Source of the DNA: Haloarcula rara | GTDB taxonomy: Archaea; Halobacteriota; Halobacteria; Halobacteriales; Haloarculaceae | Length of the DNA stretch: 64,000 nt | Assembly (NCBI RefSeq): GCF_029338235.1 | Contig: NZ_CP119785.1 | Span: forward strand, 1,426,001-1,490,000 | Reading direction: 5' to 3' | Shown here: piece after piece, positions 9,070 to 17,647 of the stretch | Numbering within the stretch: the first letter of the stretch is position 1 | Layout of the letters: every line of letters starts with the position of its first letter | Position numbers and translations under genes: made by a program | The notes under the pieces: generated by a model | Told to the model about the DNA's origin: nothing | The model's input: the letters and a program-made list of their open reading frames with translations, nothing else | Databases searched by the model: none

Positions 9070-10254
9070 GTGGCAGACGTCCTCTTCTGGGCGCTCGTCG
9101 TCGTGGCGACACTGACCGGGCTGGTCACAGCCTGGACCCTGGGCGCCAACAGCAACTCACCGCCCTTTGCCCCGGCTATCGGGGCCAACGCCATCTCGAC
9201 GATGCGCGCGGCGTTTCTCATCGGTATCCTCGCCGCGCTGGGAGCGCTCGCCCAGGGCGGCGCTATCTCCGAGACCGTGGGCGCCGGCCTCATCGACGGC
9301 GTCCAGATAACGTCGCTGGCCGCGACCGCCGGACTGCTGACGGCGACGCTTTTCATGGGCTTTGGCATCTACAGCGGCTACCCCGTCCCGGCCGCGTTCG
9401 CGACGACCGGCGCGATGGTCGGCGTCGGGCTCTCGCTGGGCGGTGCCCCCGTCTTCGGCACCTACCAGCGCATCGTCACCTTCTGGGCGCTCGTCCCGCC
9501 GGTCTCCGGTGGGCTGGCCTACCTCACCGCGACCATCCTGCGCCGAGACGACATCCCCGAGACCGTGGGCGTGCCGCTGCTGGCGGCCGTCGTCGGCGGT
9601 ATCGTCGCCAACGTCCAGCTGAGCATCCTCCCGTCCCCGCCGGGGGCGACACAGAACTCGCTTGCCGGCTTCGCCGCCATGGTCGTCCCGCTGCCCGGCG
9701 TGGTCGTCGTCGCGACGCTGCTGTTCGCGGCGGGCAGTTTCGCCTACATCCGCAAGAAGACACAGGCGTCGGTCGACGAGGGCATCAGGACCTTTCTCGT
9801 AGTGCTTGGCAGCGTCGTGGCCTTCTCCAGCGGCGGGAGCCAGGTCGGCCTGGCGACCGGGCCACTGGAAAATCTCTACGGGACAGAACTCGGACTGCCC
9901 AGTATCCTCCTGCTGGGCCTTGGCGCTCTCGGAATCCTGGGCGGCGCGTGGATGGGGGCACCGCGGCTGTTACAGGCCACAGCGCGGGAGTACGCCCAGC
10001 TCGGGGTCCGCCGGTCCATCGCCGCCCTGGTCCCGGGCTTTATCATCGCTCAGGCCGCCATCGCGCTGGGCATCCCCATCTCTTTCAACAACATCATCAT
10101 CTCCGGCGTCATCGGCGGCGGGCTCGCCGGCGGGTCGGCGGGCGTCTCCCGGCGGAAAATCGGCGTCACCGTCGGCTTCTGGCTCGTCACGCTCGTCACC
10201 TCTATCGTCGTCGGCTTCGTGCTCTACCGGGGGCTCGCGCTGGTGTTGGCCTGA
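9070..10254 (+). CDS. Inorganic phosphate permease, PiT family
   Basis: This integral membrane transporter has 394 residues and about ten hydrophobic segments. Two inverted signature repeats are visible: LGANSNSPPFAPAIGANAIS near residue 25, and FSSGGSQVGLATGPLENL in the second half, corresponding to the GANDVANA repeats of PiT proteins. The family imports phosphate with a cation. GTG 9070 is the start because an in-frame TGA lies at 9061-9063 and GGAGG precedes it. The convergent UspA-family gene ends five bases away, a pairing often seen for transporters with a Usp partner. Confidence 0.88.
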   Translation: MADVLFWALVVVATLTGLVTAWTLGANSNSPPFAPAIGANAISTMRAAFLIGILAALGALAQGGAISETVGAGLIDGVQITSLAATAGLLTATLFMGFGIYSGYPVPAAFATTGAMVGVGLSLGGAPVFGTYQRIVTFWALVPPVSGGLAYLTATILRRDDIPETVGVPLLAAVVGGIVANVQLSILPSPPGATQNSLAGFAAMVVPLPGVVVVATLLFAAGSFAYIRKKTQASVDEGIRTFLVVLGSVVAFSSGGSQVGLATGPLENLYGTELGLPSILLLGLGALGILGGAWMGAPRLLQATAREYAQLGVRRSIAALVPGFIIAQAAIALGIPISFNNIIISGVIGGGLAGGSAGVSRRKIGVTVGFWLVTLVTSIVVGFVLYRGLALVLA

Positions 10255-10259
10255 GTTCG

Positions 10260-10691
10260 CTACCGCACGACCGTCACCGTCACCGGCGCCTCGCCCACGA
10301 CGGCCATCGCGACCGTCCCGAGCAACCGCCGCGTGAGGCCACTGGCCGGGCCGCCGTGGCCGCCCATCACCACGTGGTCGATGTCGTGGTCGTCGACGTA
10401 CGCGAGGATGATATCGGCCGGGTCGCCCGTCTCCACGGCCGTCTCGACGGGCTGGTCGACCGCGGCGGCCTGCTCGCGGGCGCGAGCGACGAGCCGGTCG
10501 GCCCTCTCTATCGCCGCTTCGTGGCGGTCCTCGCCCGGCTCCAGCACGCCGCCCTCGCTCATCCCCGCGTCCAGCGGCGCGACGACGTCCAGTACCGTGA
10601 CCCGGCAGTCGAACGTCTCCAGGGCGTGTTCGAGCGCGTCATCGGCCAGCGGCGAACCGTCCAGCGGGACGAGGACGTGGGCTGGTGGCAT
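10260..10691 (-). CDS. Universal stress protein, UspA family
   Basis: The 143-residue single Usp domain starts with the strand HVLVPLDGSPLADDALEHAL. It ends with the nucleotide-binding signature VMGGHGGPASGLTRRLLGTV followed by VTVVR, matching the ATP-binding G-2x-G-9x-G(S/T) pattern. It is probably a cytoplasmic nucleotide-binding regulator, perhaps of the convergent phosphate permease. That link rests on position only. Confidence 0.9.
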   Translation of the reverse strand: MPPAHVLVPLDGSPLADDALEHALETFDCRVTVLDVVAPLDAGMSEGGVLEPGEDRHEAAIERADRLVARAREQAAAVDQPVETAVETGDPADIILAYVDDHDIDHVVMGGHGGPASGLTRRLLGTVAMAVVGEAPVTVTVVR

Positions 10692-10754
10692 GGGTGTAGT
10701 GGGTCGGCGAGGGACAAGTAAGGCAGTGGCTGTCAGAGGGATGGGAACTGGTTC

Positions 10755-11008
10755 CGCTCCCGAGTTGGTCGCGACAAGAATAGTCCATCCTGGATTCGAA
10801 CCGGACTCAGACGTGCTCGCTCACTGCGTTCGCTGTGCGCGACTGATAGGGTTCGAATCCACTAATTCCGATACTGTCGCTCCCGAGTTGGTCGCGACAA
10901 GAATAGTTCCACCAGGATTCGAACCGCCTGCAGACTCGCTACGCTCGTCTGCCGTGCTTCGAATCCCTAATCAACGAGACAGCGGCTCGCGAGTTTGCTC
11001 GCCGCAGA
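10755..11008. repeat. Tandem degenerate repeats carrying tRNA-Gln 3' ends (att-like)
   Basis: Two units precede the tRNA gene. A 30-base block is identical at 10755-10784 and 10878-10907. Each block leads into a tRNA 3' end, an imperfect one at 10779-10802 and one at 10902-10925 that matches the 3' 24 bases of the real tRNA-Gln (11009-11032) exactly. Each unit also carries an inverted TTCGAATCC motif (near 10852 and 10963). These look like attachment-site remnants from repeated integrations at the tRNA. Confidence 0.7.
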
Positions 11009-11010
11009 AA

Positions 11011-11083
11011 TAGTTCCACCAGGATTCGAACCTGGGTCGAAGCCCCCAGAAGGCTTCAGGATTGGCCGCTACCCCATGGAACT
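11011..11083 (-). tRNA. tRNA-Gln (anticodon CTG)
   Basis: The minus strand folds as a 73-base tRNA. The acceptor stem is AGTTCCA/TGGAACT with discriminator A, and the short D-arm contains GGGTAGCGGCCAATCC. The anticodon stem is AAGCC/GGCTT with loop TTCTGGG (anticodon CTG). A four-base variable loop is followed by the T-arm CCAGG-TTCGAAT-CCTGG. CCA is not encoded and no intron is seen. Confidence 0.92.
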
Positions 11084-11173
11084 CTGACATATTCGCCACC
11101 GTTCTGAGTTGGCAGCGTGTACACCAAGATACCAGTGTGTCGTATTTCAGTGTTGCGGAGTGGGTGGATTATG

Positions 11174-11791
11174 TTATTCGTCGACATCCCCCACTTCACC
11201 GTCCGGCTGCCCGACGTGCTCCGGCACCTCGTGGTGTTCCCTTCTGTGGCAGTTCGCACAGAGTAGCTCGCATTTGTCCATCTCGGCGCGGAGTTTCTCC
11301 TTCGAGTAGCCGTACGTGACCATCTCACAAATGGACATCTGCTTGCCCACGTCATCACGGTGGTGATAGTCGAGACAGGCTGGGTCGCCCTCACCACAGC
11401 GGATACAGCCCTCGCTCTGCCGTTTCCGTTCGTACACCCACGCTCGATGGCGTTCGCGTCTATCGAGTGTCCGTTCCCGATTCCACTCCCGATTCTTGTA
11501 GTGCCAGCGCTGGTCCTGGCTCAACTCCGCCCACTCCAGCCCCTCGGGTAACTCGACGTCGTCGGGTTTCGGCTCGACGCGGGTCCCCGTCGACGGATTC
11601 GTCGCCAGCCCGGCCGCCTCCTTCGCTTCGTTCCAGCCACCCATCACGCGCTGGATGGTCGCCGAGGCAGGCGTCAGTCCGAGTTCCTCGTATGCCACCT
11701 TCGTCGGCGATTCGCCCAACCTGTCGGCCGCCTCGCGAAGCGCCCGAATACACTCCTCCTCGCTCGCCACGGCGAGGGGTGGCCCCACCAT
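11174..11791 (-). CDS. HNH endonuclease with homing-endonuclease-associated repeat
   Basis: In this 205-residue protein, residues about 8-55 form the helical repeat seen in haloarchaeal homing-type nucleases ([20 protein letters not shown] then [20 protein letters not shown]). A basic linker follows, and then an HNH/zinc domain from about residue 130 ([20 protein letters not shown] and [16 protein letters not shown]). Two CxxC pairs and the DYHH/HRREHH histidines match the HNH metal site. It lies directly upstream of tRNA-Gln and its duplicated ends, consistent with a mobile or formerly mobile nuclease. The target is unknown. Confidence 0.85.
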   Translation of the reverse strand: MVGPPLAVASEEECIRALREAADRLGESPTKVAYEELGLTPASATIQRVMGGWNEAKEAAGLATNPSTGTRVEPKPDDVELPEGLEWAELSQDQRWHYKNREWNRERTLDRRERHRAWVYERKRQSEGCIRCGEGDPACLDYHHRDDVGKQMSICEMVTYGYSKEKLRAEMDKCELLCANCHRREHHEVPEHVGQPDGEVGDVDE

Positions 11792-11858
11792 CGCATTTCA
11801 ACGTTCGGGCCAGGGCGACATCGACACGGCTTTGCCACGCTGGGCGCGAGAGGCCTGT

Positions 11859-12467
11859 ATGTACGTCGGACGCTTCGTCGTCGTCGGCCCCACGGTCGGC
11901 GCCTACCGTGTCTCCTCGCGCTCGTTCCCGAACCGCCAGGCGGTGCGTCGAGACGACACCGTCACCGTCGAACCGACCCCGGACGCCCCGGAGACGGACA
12001 ACCCCTATATCTCCTACAACGGGGTCCGGCTCACCGACCGCGGTGCCGTGGTCGGCAACGGCTCACACGTCGACCCCATCGCGGAGAAACTGGAACTGGG
12101 CTACCCCGCACGGGACGCACTCGCCCAGGTGTTGCTCTCGCTTGACTTCGAGAAAGACGACTACGACACCCCCCGCATCGCGGGTGTCGTCGGCGTCGAC
12201 GCGGCGGACCCGACGACCGCCACCGACGGGCCGGGTGCGGTCATCGGCACCGTCCGCCGAGACGCTCTGCTGGTCGAGGAGGTCACCGAGCCGACGCTGG
12301 TGGCGACCTACGAGGAAGACAGCCCCACGGCCTTCGACCTCGCGGCCGAGAGCGCCGAGTCGGCCGCCCGTGAGGTGTACGACCACGAGTTCGAGCACGC
12401 CGTCTGTTCGGCCGGTGTCGCGGGCGAAGCGGGCGATTTCGACCTCTCGGTATACAACGGAGCGTAA
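11859..12467 (+). CDS. purO: Archaeal IMP cyclohydrolase PurO
   Basis: This enzyme catalyses the last step of IMP synthesis, ring closure of FAICAR, in archaea that lack the PurH cyclohydrolase domain. The 202-residue length and Ntn-hydrolase-like opening [10 protein letters not shown], then [11 protein letters not shown] near residue 17 and [23 protein letters not shown] (quoted in two parts: [20 protein letters not shown]), are typical of PurO. The ATG at 11859 is the first methionine of the conserved N-terminus. Upstream in-frame sequence is shadow of the HNH gene. Confidence 0.92.
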   Translation: MYVGRFVVVGPTVGAYRVSSRSFPNRQAVRRDDTVTVEPTPDAPETDNPYISYNGVRLTDRGAVVGNGSHVDPIAEKLELGYPARDALAQVLLSLDFEKDDYDTPRIAGVVGVDAADPTTATDGPGAVIGTVRRDALLVEEVTEPTLVATYEEDSPTAFDLAAESAESAAREVYDHEFEHAVCSAGVAGEAGDFDLSVYNGA

Positions 12468-12541
12468 CTCGCCGTGGGCCTCTCACTCAGCCCCCGAGCG
12501 ATGGCTGAAACTCAAGACCCCTCACACGTTATTACCACAGC

Positions 12542-13237
12542 ATGAAGGTTGGCGTCATCTCCGACATCCACGGCAACCGCGTCGCCCTCCGGGAGGTGCT
12601 CGCCGAGATGCCCGACGTCGACCGTCTCGTCTGTGCCGGCGACGTCGTCGGGTACAACCCGTGGCACGCCGAGTGCGTCGACGCGATCCGGGGCGAGCCA
12701 GCCGCCCTCCCCGAGGGCCCCTGGCCAACCGTCCCCATCCCGACAGTGATGGGCAACCACGACCGGGCGGTGGCCGGTGAAACCCCCTTCACGTTCAACG
12801 GGATGGCACAGGCCGGCGTCGAACACGCCAGAGACCAACTCGGCGAGAAACAGCTGTCCTGGCTCGCGGACCTCCCCGCGGAGCGCCTGCTGTTCGACGA
12901 CCGCGTGAAGATAGTCCACGGCCACCCCGAGGACCCCGACCACTACACCTACCCCGAGGAGTTCGGCCCCGACCTGCTCGGCGACGAGGAGTTGCTCATC
13001 ATGGGCCACACCCACCACCAGCACCACGAGGTGTACGACGACGGTATCGTCTGTAATCCCGGCAGCGTGGGCCAGCCCCGGGACGGGAACTATCGGGCGG
13101 CCTTCGCCGTCGTCGACCTCGCGGAACGGACCGTCCACGAACACCGCGTCGCCTACGACACGACGGCGGTCATCGAGGCCGTCGAGGCGGCCGGCCTGCC
13201 CCGGGAGATCGGCTTCCGGCTGACGCAGGGCCGGTAG
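12542..13237 (+). CDS. Calcineurin-like metallophosphoesterase (YfcE/MJ0936-like)
   Basis: The 231-residue protein has the full metallophosphatase motif set: VGVISDIHGN at the N-terminus, CAGDVVGYNP near 36, MGNHDRAV near 73, IVHGHPEDPD near 125 and MGHTHHQH near 156. NPGSVGQPRDG follows. It is probably a soluble phosphodiesterase or phosphatase, and the substrate is not predictable. It sits 74 bases after purO in the same direction, and nothing in the sequence proves cotranscription. Confidence 0.9.
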   Translation: MKVGVISDIHGNRVALREVLAEMPDVDRLVCAGDVVGYNPWHAECVDAIRGEPAALPEGPWPTVPIPTVMGNHDRAVAGETPFTFNGMAQAGVEHARDQLGEKQLSWLADLPAERLLFDDRVKIVHGHPEDPDHYTYPEEFGPDLLGDEELLIMGHTHHQHHEVYDDGIVCNPGSVGQPRDGNYRAAFAVVDLAERTVHEHRVAYDTTAVIEAVEAAGLPREIGFRLTQGR

Positions 13238-13296
13238 TCGTCCCCGACATCGTCGGGGAGGCCGTGTCGCGAACGCGACGATACGTCAGTTCGGTA

Positions 13297-13470
13297 TCAG
13301 AGCACGGACCGGTCCTCGGTGGTCTCGGTCTCCTCGTCGACCACGGCGAGCAGGTTCTCGTAGGGGACGAACGCGACGAAATCGCCGTCCTCGTACAGTT
13401 CGACGCCGTGGTCACCCAGGTCGTACTCCGCGCACTCGATACTCCCGTTCTGAATGACGACGCGATACAT
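13297..13470 (-). CDS. Small conserved-looking haloarchaeal protein, 57 aa
   Basis: It begins MYRVVIQNGSIECAEYDLG and ends DEETETTEDRSVL. The acidic composition, the beta-rich pattern (two short sheets around VELYEDGDFVAFVPYENLLAVV) and strong GC3 codon bias indicate a real small gene. Function is unknown. It converges with the phosphoesterase and diverges from the SMR transporter. The ATG at 13470 was chosen because the upstream reading is basic shadow sequence. Confidence 0.65.
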   Translation of the reverse strand: MYRVVIQNGSIECAEYDLGDHGVELYEDGDFVAFVPYENLLAVVDEETETTEDRSVL

Positions 13471-13601
13471 AGTCGGGACTAGTCGGCCGATTCTTGTCAC
13501 TCTTGTGTGGGTCGGCCGCGACGCGGTCGACGGAACGAGACGCCCTGCTGGGACGGCTGTCACAAGGAATATTATCTGCGGAGGTGAAATCGCCCTGTCA
13601 T

Positions 13602-13934
13602 ATGAATCCCTACGCCCTCCTCGCGGCCGGGATACTGTCCGAACTGGTCGGCACGACCGCCCTGAAACTCTCCGATGGCTTCTCGAAGCCACTGCCGAGT
13701 CTCGGCGTCCTCGTCGGCTACGGACTGGCCTTCTACCTCGTCTCGCTGACCCTCGAAGAGCTCCCGCTCGGGCTGGTCTACGGGACGTGGGCCGCTCTCG
13801 GTATCGTCGGCGTGACGGCCATCGGTATCGTCGCCTTCGGCGAACAGCTCGACCCAGCCGGTGCCGTCGGGGTCGTGCTCATCGTCGCCGGCGTCTACTG
13901 TATCAACGTCGTCTCGGAGATGTCGGTGCACTGA
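13602..13934 (+). CDS. SMR-family multidrug efflux protein (EmrE-like)
   Basis: This is a 110-residue protein with four hydrophobic helices, the size of small multidrug resistance proteins. The conserved Glu14 of TM1 is present (AGILSELVGTTALKLSDGF), as are the GLVYGTWAALGIVG motif of TM3 and the terminal GVVLIVAGVYCINVVS. SMR proteins are dual-topology proton antiporters for cationic drugs or guanidinium. The substrate is unknown. The ATG at 13602 fits the family N-terminus; a purine-rich GGAGGTGA lies 13-20 bases upstream. Confidence 0.92.
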   Translation: MNPYALLAAGILSELVGTTALKLSDGFSKPLPSLGVLVGYGLAFYLVSLTLEELPLGLVYGTWAALGIVGVTAIGIVAFGEQLDPAGAVGVVLIVAGVYCINVVSEMSVH

Positions 13935-14089
13935 GCGCGGCACCGTTGTCGGGGCCGTGAAGCGCGTTTCATCGCGCGAAGACGGGGAAGGGCAGGCAGT
14001 CACCGGAAGCATCCGGCGAGCGAAGCGAGCCGGTTCACCGGCCACGAGCGTAGCGAGTGGCCGGCCGTTTTTCCCCAAGTTTTTGCGAC

Positions 14090-14123
14090 GGGGGGTGCCC
14101 GCAGCGAAGCGAGGACACCCCCC
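14090..14123. terminator. GC hairpin between the SMR gene and lysC
   Basis: GGGGGGTG at 14090-14097 pairs with CACCCCCC at 14116-14123, and A/T-rich bases lie on both sides (TTTTTGCG before, AAGTAAAAAG after). It sits between two convergent genes and could end transcription in both directions. The surrounding GCGAAGCGAGC repeats are common haloarchaeal spacer sequence. Confidence 0.45.
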
Positions 14124-14139
14124 GAAGTAAAAAGTGGGT

Positions 14140-15315
14140 TTAAAAGACGCCCTGGACCAGGTTCAGGGCCTGCTCGCGGTCGTCCCAGGGGACGAAGACG
14201 GAGACGGAGGTCGCGGAGGTGACCACGTCGTAAATCTGGATGTGGGCGTCGGCGAGCGGTTCGATGACCCGATAGGGCAGCGCGTGCTCGCTGGGGTCGC
14301 CGCCGGTGACGCGGATGACGGCGATGCCGTCCTCGACCGTGACCGAGGAGAGCGTGTCGTCGTCGACGATACGGTCGTGCAACAGTGCCTCGACCTCGTC
14401 GGCGTCGTCCTCGGCGACGTAGAAGGTAAGCGAGTCCATCCCCGAGGAGTTGGCGTCGATGTTGATGCCGGCGTCGCCGATAGCGGAGGCCAGGTCCGCG
14501 AGGATGCCGGGGCTGTTGCGGATGGCGCGACCGGCAACCGTCACGCAGGCCACGGGCCCCTCGTGGAGGTCGATTAGGTTCTGGAACTGGCCCTCGATGG
14601 AGGTCCCCCCAGTGAGGAGGTCACCGTGCTGGTAGTGGGCGACCCGCACACCGAGGTTCGCGGTTTTATACGAGAGCGCGGAGGGCGCCACCACTTCGGC
14701 ACCGCGAAAAGAGAGCGAGCGCAGTTCGTCCACACTGATTTCGCCGACGTTGCGGGCACCCTCGACGACGCGGGGATCGCCGGTCATGACGCCCTCGACG
14801 TCGGTGACGATGACGACCTCGTCGGCGTCCATGTAGTTGCCCAGCATGACGGCGGTGGTGTCGGAGCCACCGCGACCGAGCGTCGTGATGTTGCCCTCGT
14901 GGTCCTCGGCCAGGAAGCCGGTGATAACCGGAACGACGTCTTTCATCTGGCCGGCCAGCGCGTGCGCTCGCTTTTTCGTCTCCTCGATGTCGACCTCGCC
15001 GTACTCGTCGGTGATGATGGGCCAGTCCTCGCTGCCGGGTTCGAGGAAGACGGCCTCGATACCGCGGGCGTTCAGCGCGCCTTTCAGCATCCGGACGGAG
15101 ATGCGCTCGCCCATGGAGACGATCTCGGCGCGGTCCTCGGCGGCGGCGTCGTACTCGATGCCCTCGAGTAGCTCGTCGGTCGTGTTACCCATCGCCGAGG
15201 CGACGACGCCGACCTCGTGGCCCTGCTGGACCGCGGCCGCGATAGAGTCTGCGGCCCGGTTGATTCGGTCGCCACTGCCCAGACTCGTCCCGCCGAACTT
15301 CGCGATTACGCGCAT
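14140..15315 (-). CDS. lysC: Aspartate kinase
   Basis: This 391-residue aspartokinase phosphorylates aspartate, the entry step to threonine, methionine and diaminopimelate-route lysine. It starts MRVIAKFGGTSLGSGDRI, the amino-acid kinase glycine loop. The Asp-binding region GRGGSDTTAVMLG lies near residue 200 and VEGVMTGDPRVV near 230. Two ACT domains occupy about residues 310-391, which suggests feedback control by an amino acid. The ATG at 15315 is the conserved start. thrC lies about 5 kb away on the same strand but not in the same operon. Confidence 0.95.
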   Translation of the reverse strand: MRVIAKFGGTSLGSGDRINRAADSIAAAVQQGHEVGVVASAMGNTTDELLEGIEYDAAAEDRAEIVSMGERISVRMLKGALNARGIEAVFLEPGSEDWPIITDEYGEVDIEETKKRAHALAGQMKDVVPVITGFLAEDHEGNITTLGRGGSDTTAVMLGNYMDADEVVIVTDVEGVMTGDPRVVEGARNVGEISVDELRSLSFRGAEVVAPSALSYKTANLGVRVAHYQHGDLLTGGTSIEGQFQNLIDLHEGPVACVTVAGRAIRNSPGILADLASAIGDAGINIDANSSGMDSLTFYVAEDDADEVEALLHDRIVDDDTLSSVTVEDGIAVIRVTGGDPSEHALPYRVIEPLADAHIQIYDVVTSATSVSVFVPWDDREQALNLVQGVF

Positions 15316-15426
15316 CCAACCACCCGTGCTGTGTGTCCGTGAGTCATGCACGCGGGTTTGCCGTCGCTCGGGATAACTGTGTCCATCTGCCCTGCCTGCC
15401 CCAGTCATGGGACTGTCCGACACACC

Positions 15427-15434
15427 GTTTATTT
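15427..15434 (+). promoter_or_regulatory. TATA box of the GNAT-like gene
   Basis: GTTTATTT is centred 27 bases before the ATG at 15458, fitting a leaderless transcript and supporting that start. Confidence 0.55.
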
Positions 15435-15457
15435 GCGTGGGGCACACACTGTCGGGC

Positions 15458-15859
15458 ATGGAGATACGTGACGCCGTCGAGGCCGACGCCGGGCGTCTCG
15501 CCGACCTCGCGGACAGCCCGCCCGACGTGATGCGTAACCTCGTCCACGACCGGACAGTCCGGGTGGCGACCGAGGGGGAAGACGACGTAGTGGGCTTTGT
15601 CAGCTACGACGCCAAACAGGGGACGGTCCACGTGACACAGCTGGCCGGCTCGAGGGAGGTCTGCGAGCGGTTACTGAAAGAGCCCATCGCCTTCGCCGAG
15701 CGCGAGCACATGGCCGTCGAGTTGCTGGTCACGGCCGACCAGTCCGAGGTCGAGGCCGCCGTCGAGGCCGCCGGATTCACCGATTCGGGGTCGGGGCCGA
15801 AGTTCGCCGGGGAGTCGACGGTCCGGTATCGATTGGAGCCCGAAGCCGCAGAGCAGTAG
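15458..15859 (+). CDS. GNAT-like acetyltransferase domain protein
   Basis: The 133-residue protein opens with MEIRDAVEADAGRLADLADS, the usual first strand and helix of GNAT acetyltransferases. It continues VVGFVSYDAKQGTVHVTQLAG and ends VEAAGFTDSGSGPKFAGES. The acetyl-CoA loop (R/QxxGxG/A) is not clear, so the catalytic assignment is tentative. It is a single gene with a TATA box placed for a leaderless mRNA. The substrate is unknown. Confidence 0.6.
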   Translation: MEIRDAVEADAGRLADLADSPPDVMRNLVHDRTVRVATEGEDDVVGFVSYDAKQGTVHVTQLAGSREVCERLLKEPIAFAEREHMAVELLVTADQSEVEAAVEAAGFTDSGSGPKFAGESTVRYRLEPEAAEQ

Positions 15860-15888
15860 GGCGGTATCGAGCGAAGCGAGATACCGCC
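15860..15888. terminator. Hairpin directly after the GNAT-like gene
   Basis: GGCGGTATC (15860-15868) and GATACCGCC (15880-15888) form a perfect nine-base stem starting right after the stop codon. The loop is of the GAGCGAAGCGA type common in this genome. There is no strong T-run, so it may be a transcript end or an RNA-stability element. Confidence 0.4.
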
Positions 15889-16016
15889 GAACAGGCGAGC
15901 GGTGAACGCAGTGAACCGCAAGTAGCGAGGTGTTCGCACCGCGCGCACCTCGAAGCGAACCGGCGACCGATGGGAGCCGGAGAGCAGCGAGGGTTCTCCC
16001 GTCAGTCGCTTCTCCC

Positions 16017-16979
16017 CTACGGGACCGCGAGCCGCCACCCGACCAGCCCGCCCAGTGCGAAGCCGAAGGCGTTGAGCGAGCCGTGCAAGGCGACCATCGT
16101 CGCGATGTCCAGTCCGAGGTCGAGCCCGGAGAAGGTCGAAACGCCGTAGCCAAGCGCCAGCGCCATCGACACCGGCAGCGCGACCGCCGACGCGCCCAGC
16201 AAGACAGCCTGGCCCCGTGGACGGGTCGGCGCGATACAGACGAGGACGTACCAGCCAAACAGTGCGACAGCGACGGTGAAGCCGCCGACGGCAACCACCT
16301 CGACCAGCGGCGAGAAGGAGATGCCCACGGCGATGATGGCCGGACCAAGGAGGATGACGCCGACGAGCGCCTGCCAGCGCGTCGAGTCCAGATGGCCGCT
16401 GCGGCCGGTGAGACCGGTGACCACGGGGAGGACGAAACCCGCGTAGTGGAAGTGCACCGCCGTCAGGAGGATGATGGTCGAACCGAACCAGAAGGTGGTA
16501 TTCAGGTGATACAGCAGCAGGGCGACGGCGCCGACGGAGACGTACGCCAGCCCGGCGTCGATAGCGGTCTCCGGGAGGGCGAGGCCACCGCGGTCGAGGG
16601 TGCGAACGAGCGCGGCCAGTCCCAGCAGGCCAGTGACCAGCAGCCACGGCGCAGCGAGTGTGGCGGCCGTGGTGCCGTCGACGGCGAGTGCGAGCGACGC
16701 GGTAAAGCCCAGCGCGCCGACGGGCTGGAGCCACACCGCCGCACGGAGACACTGCCCGGCGAGGCCCGGAAACGGCGCGCGGCCGGCCATCCCCACGCCG
16801 AGGGGCACGAGTACTAAGGGAGCGAGCGCGAGTGCTCGCGGCACCGTACCCAGCGTCCCCGCCAACACCGCACCGACCCAGACGGCGGTCCCCAGGAGCG
16901 CGCTCGCGTCGGGGACGGCGACGCCGCGGACGGCGGGAACGGACCCGGTGGCGCCGGCGGTCCGCCGAGTGGTGCTCAT
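16017..16979 (-). CDS. YndJ-family membrane protein
   Basis: This is a 320-residue protein with about nine or ten hydrophobic helices. The segment LLTAVHFHYAGFVLPVVTGL near residue 180 is the diagnostic HFHYAGF of YndJ-type proteins, and HGSLNAFGFALGGLVGW closes the protein. The role of YndJ is unknown. The ATG overlaps the stop of the upstream DUF4166 gene (ATGA), so the two are translationally coupled. In some bacteria YndJ and DUF4166 functions also travel together, which supports a joint role. Confidence 0.8.
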   Translation of the reverse strand: MSTTRRTAGATGSVPAVRGVAVPDASALLGTAVWVGAVLAGTLGTVPRALALAPLVLVPLGVGMAGRAPFPGLAGQCLRAAVWLQPVGALGFTASLALAVDGTTAATLAAPWLLVTGLLGLAALVRTLDRGGLALPETAIDAGLAYVSVGAVALLLYHLNTTFWFGSTIILLTAVHFHYAGFVLPVVTGLTGRSGHLDSTRWQALVGVILLGPAIIAVGISFSPLVEVVAVGGFTVAVALFGWYVLVCIAPTRPRGQAVLLGASAVALPVSMALALGYGVSTFSGLDLGLDIATMVALHGSLNAFGFALGGLVGWRLAVP

Positions 16980-17647
16980 ACCGGCGGCAGCTTCGGCAGT
17001 CCCCGCGTCGGTTTGAGCGTCTCGAGGTCGTGGTCCCCGCGGCCCTCGTCGGCCTGCGTGAACGTCCCGCGGTAGCTGAGGATATGGCCCGCCAGCGGGT
17101 TCTCGACGGTCGCCAGCACGTGGTAGCGCTCGCCGGCCTCGTCGTAGCGGTCACGGACCTCGACGCCCGCGGCCATCGCGTCGGGCAGGGCGACGTAGCG
17201 GCCCTTGCGGTGGAGCCACTGGCGGCCGGCCTCGACGACTAAGGCGCCGTCCTCGACGCGGGGGTGGAGTTCGGTGGCGACGAGCCCTCCCCTGCCGAGG
17301 TAGTCCAGCAAGCGCTCGTTGCGCTCGTCCCACACCGTCACGCTATCGAAACGGCGGCGGGTGCCGTCGAAGTTGAACACCCGGCGGGTCGTCATCGCTT
17401 CGTGACCACTGAGTTCGTAGCCGACGGTCGTCACGGCGAATCGGACGTCGTGGCCGGCTTCGGGAAAGAGCATATCCCGACTCGTCATCGCGTACAGCGC
17501 GGGTAACGTGTGGACGCCACGGGAGATGTCCATCCGGCCGCGCCCGACCGTAACGCCGTCCTCGGGGCCGAGACTGTAGCGGTCCCGAACCTTCGGATGG
17601 AGGTCCGCGGCCGCTTCGCCCAGCGCCCGCTCGTAGACGCCCGTCAT
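16976..17647 (-). CDS. DUF4166-domain protein
   Basis: The 223-residue soluble-looking protein begins MTGVYERALGEAAADLHPKV. GRMDISRGVHTLPALYAM follows near residue 40, and the pattern TVWDERNERLLDYLGRGG and DYDEAGE-like RYDEAGERYHVLATVENPL near residue 185 is characteristic of DUF4166. No catalytic motif is recognised. It is the first gene of a two-gene operon with the YndJ-like membrane protein. The ATG at 17647 was chosen over longer readings because it matches the family start. Confidence 0.75.
   Translation of the reverse strand: MTGVYERALGEAAADLHPKVRDRYSLGPEDGVTVGRGRMDISRGVHTLPALYAMTSRDMLFPEAGHDVRFAVTTVGYELSGHEAMTTRRVFNFDGTRRRFDSVTVWDERNERLLDYLGRGGLVATELHPRVEDGALVVEAGRQWLHRKGRYVALPDAMAAGVEVRDRYDEAGERYHVLATVENPLAGHILSYRGTFTQADEGRGDHDLETLKPTRGLPKLPPV

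Noticed and set aside
10692..11010. A second complete tRNA gene in the repeats before tRNA-Gln
   Set aside because: Only the T-arm and 3' acceptor strand are duplicated. No matching D-arm, anticodon arm or 5' acceptor strand is present.
13935..14139. Possible CRISPR-like or transposon-end repeats between the SMR gene and lysC
   Set aside because: The GCGAAGCGAGC-type repeats are irregular and short, occur at many intergenic sites in the window, and show no spacer pattern or target-site duplication.
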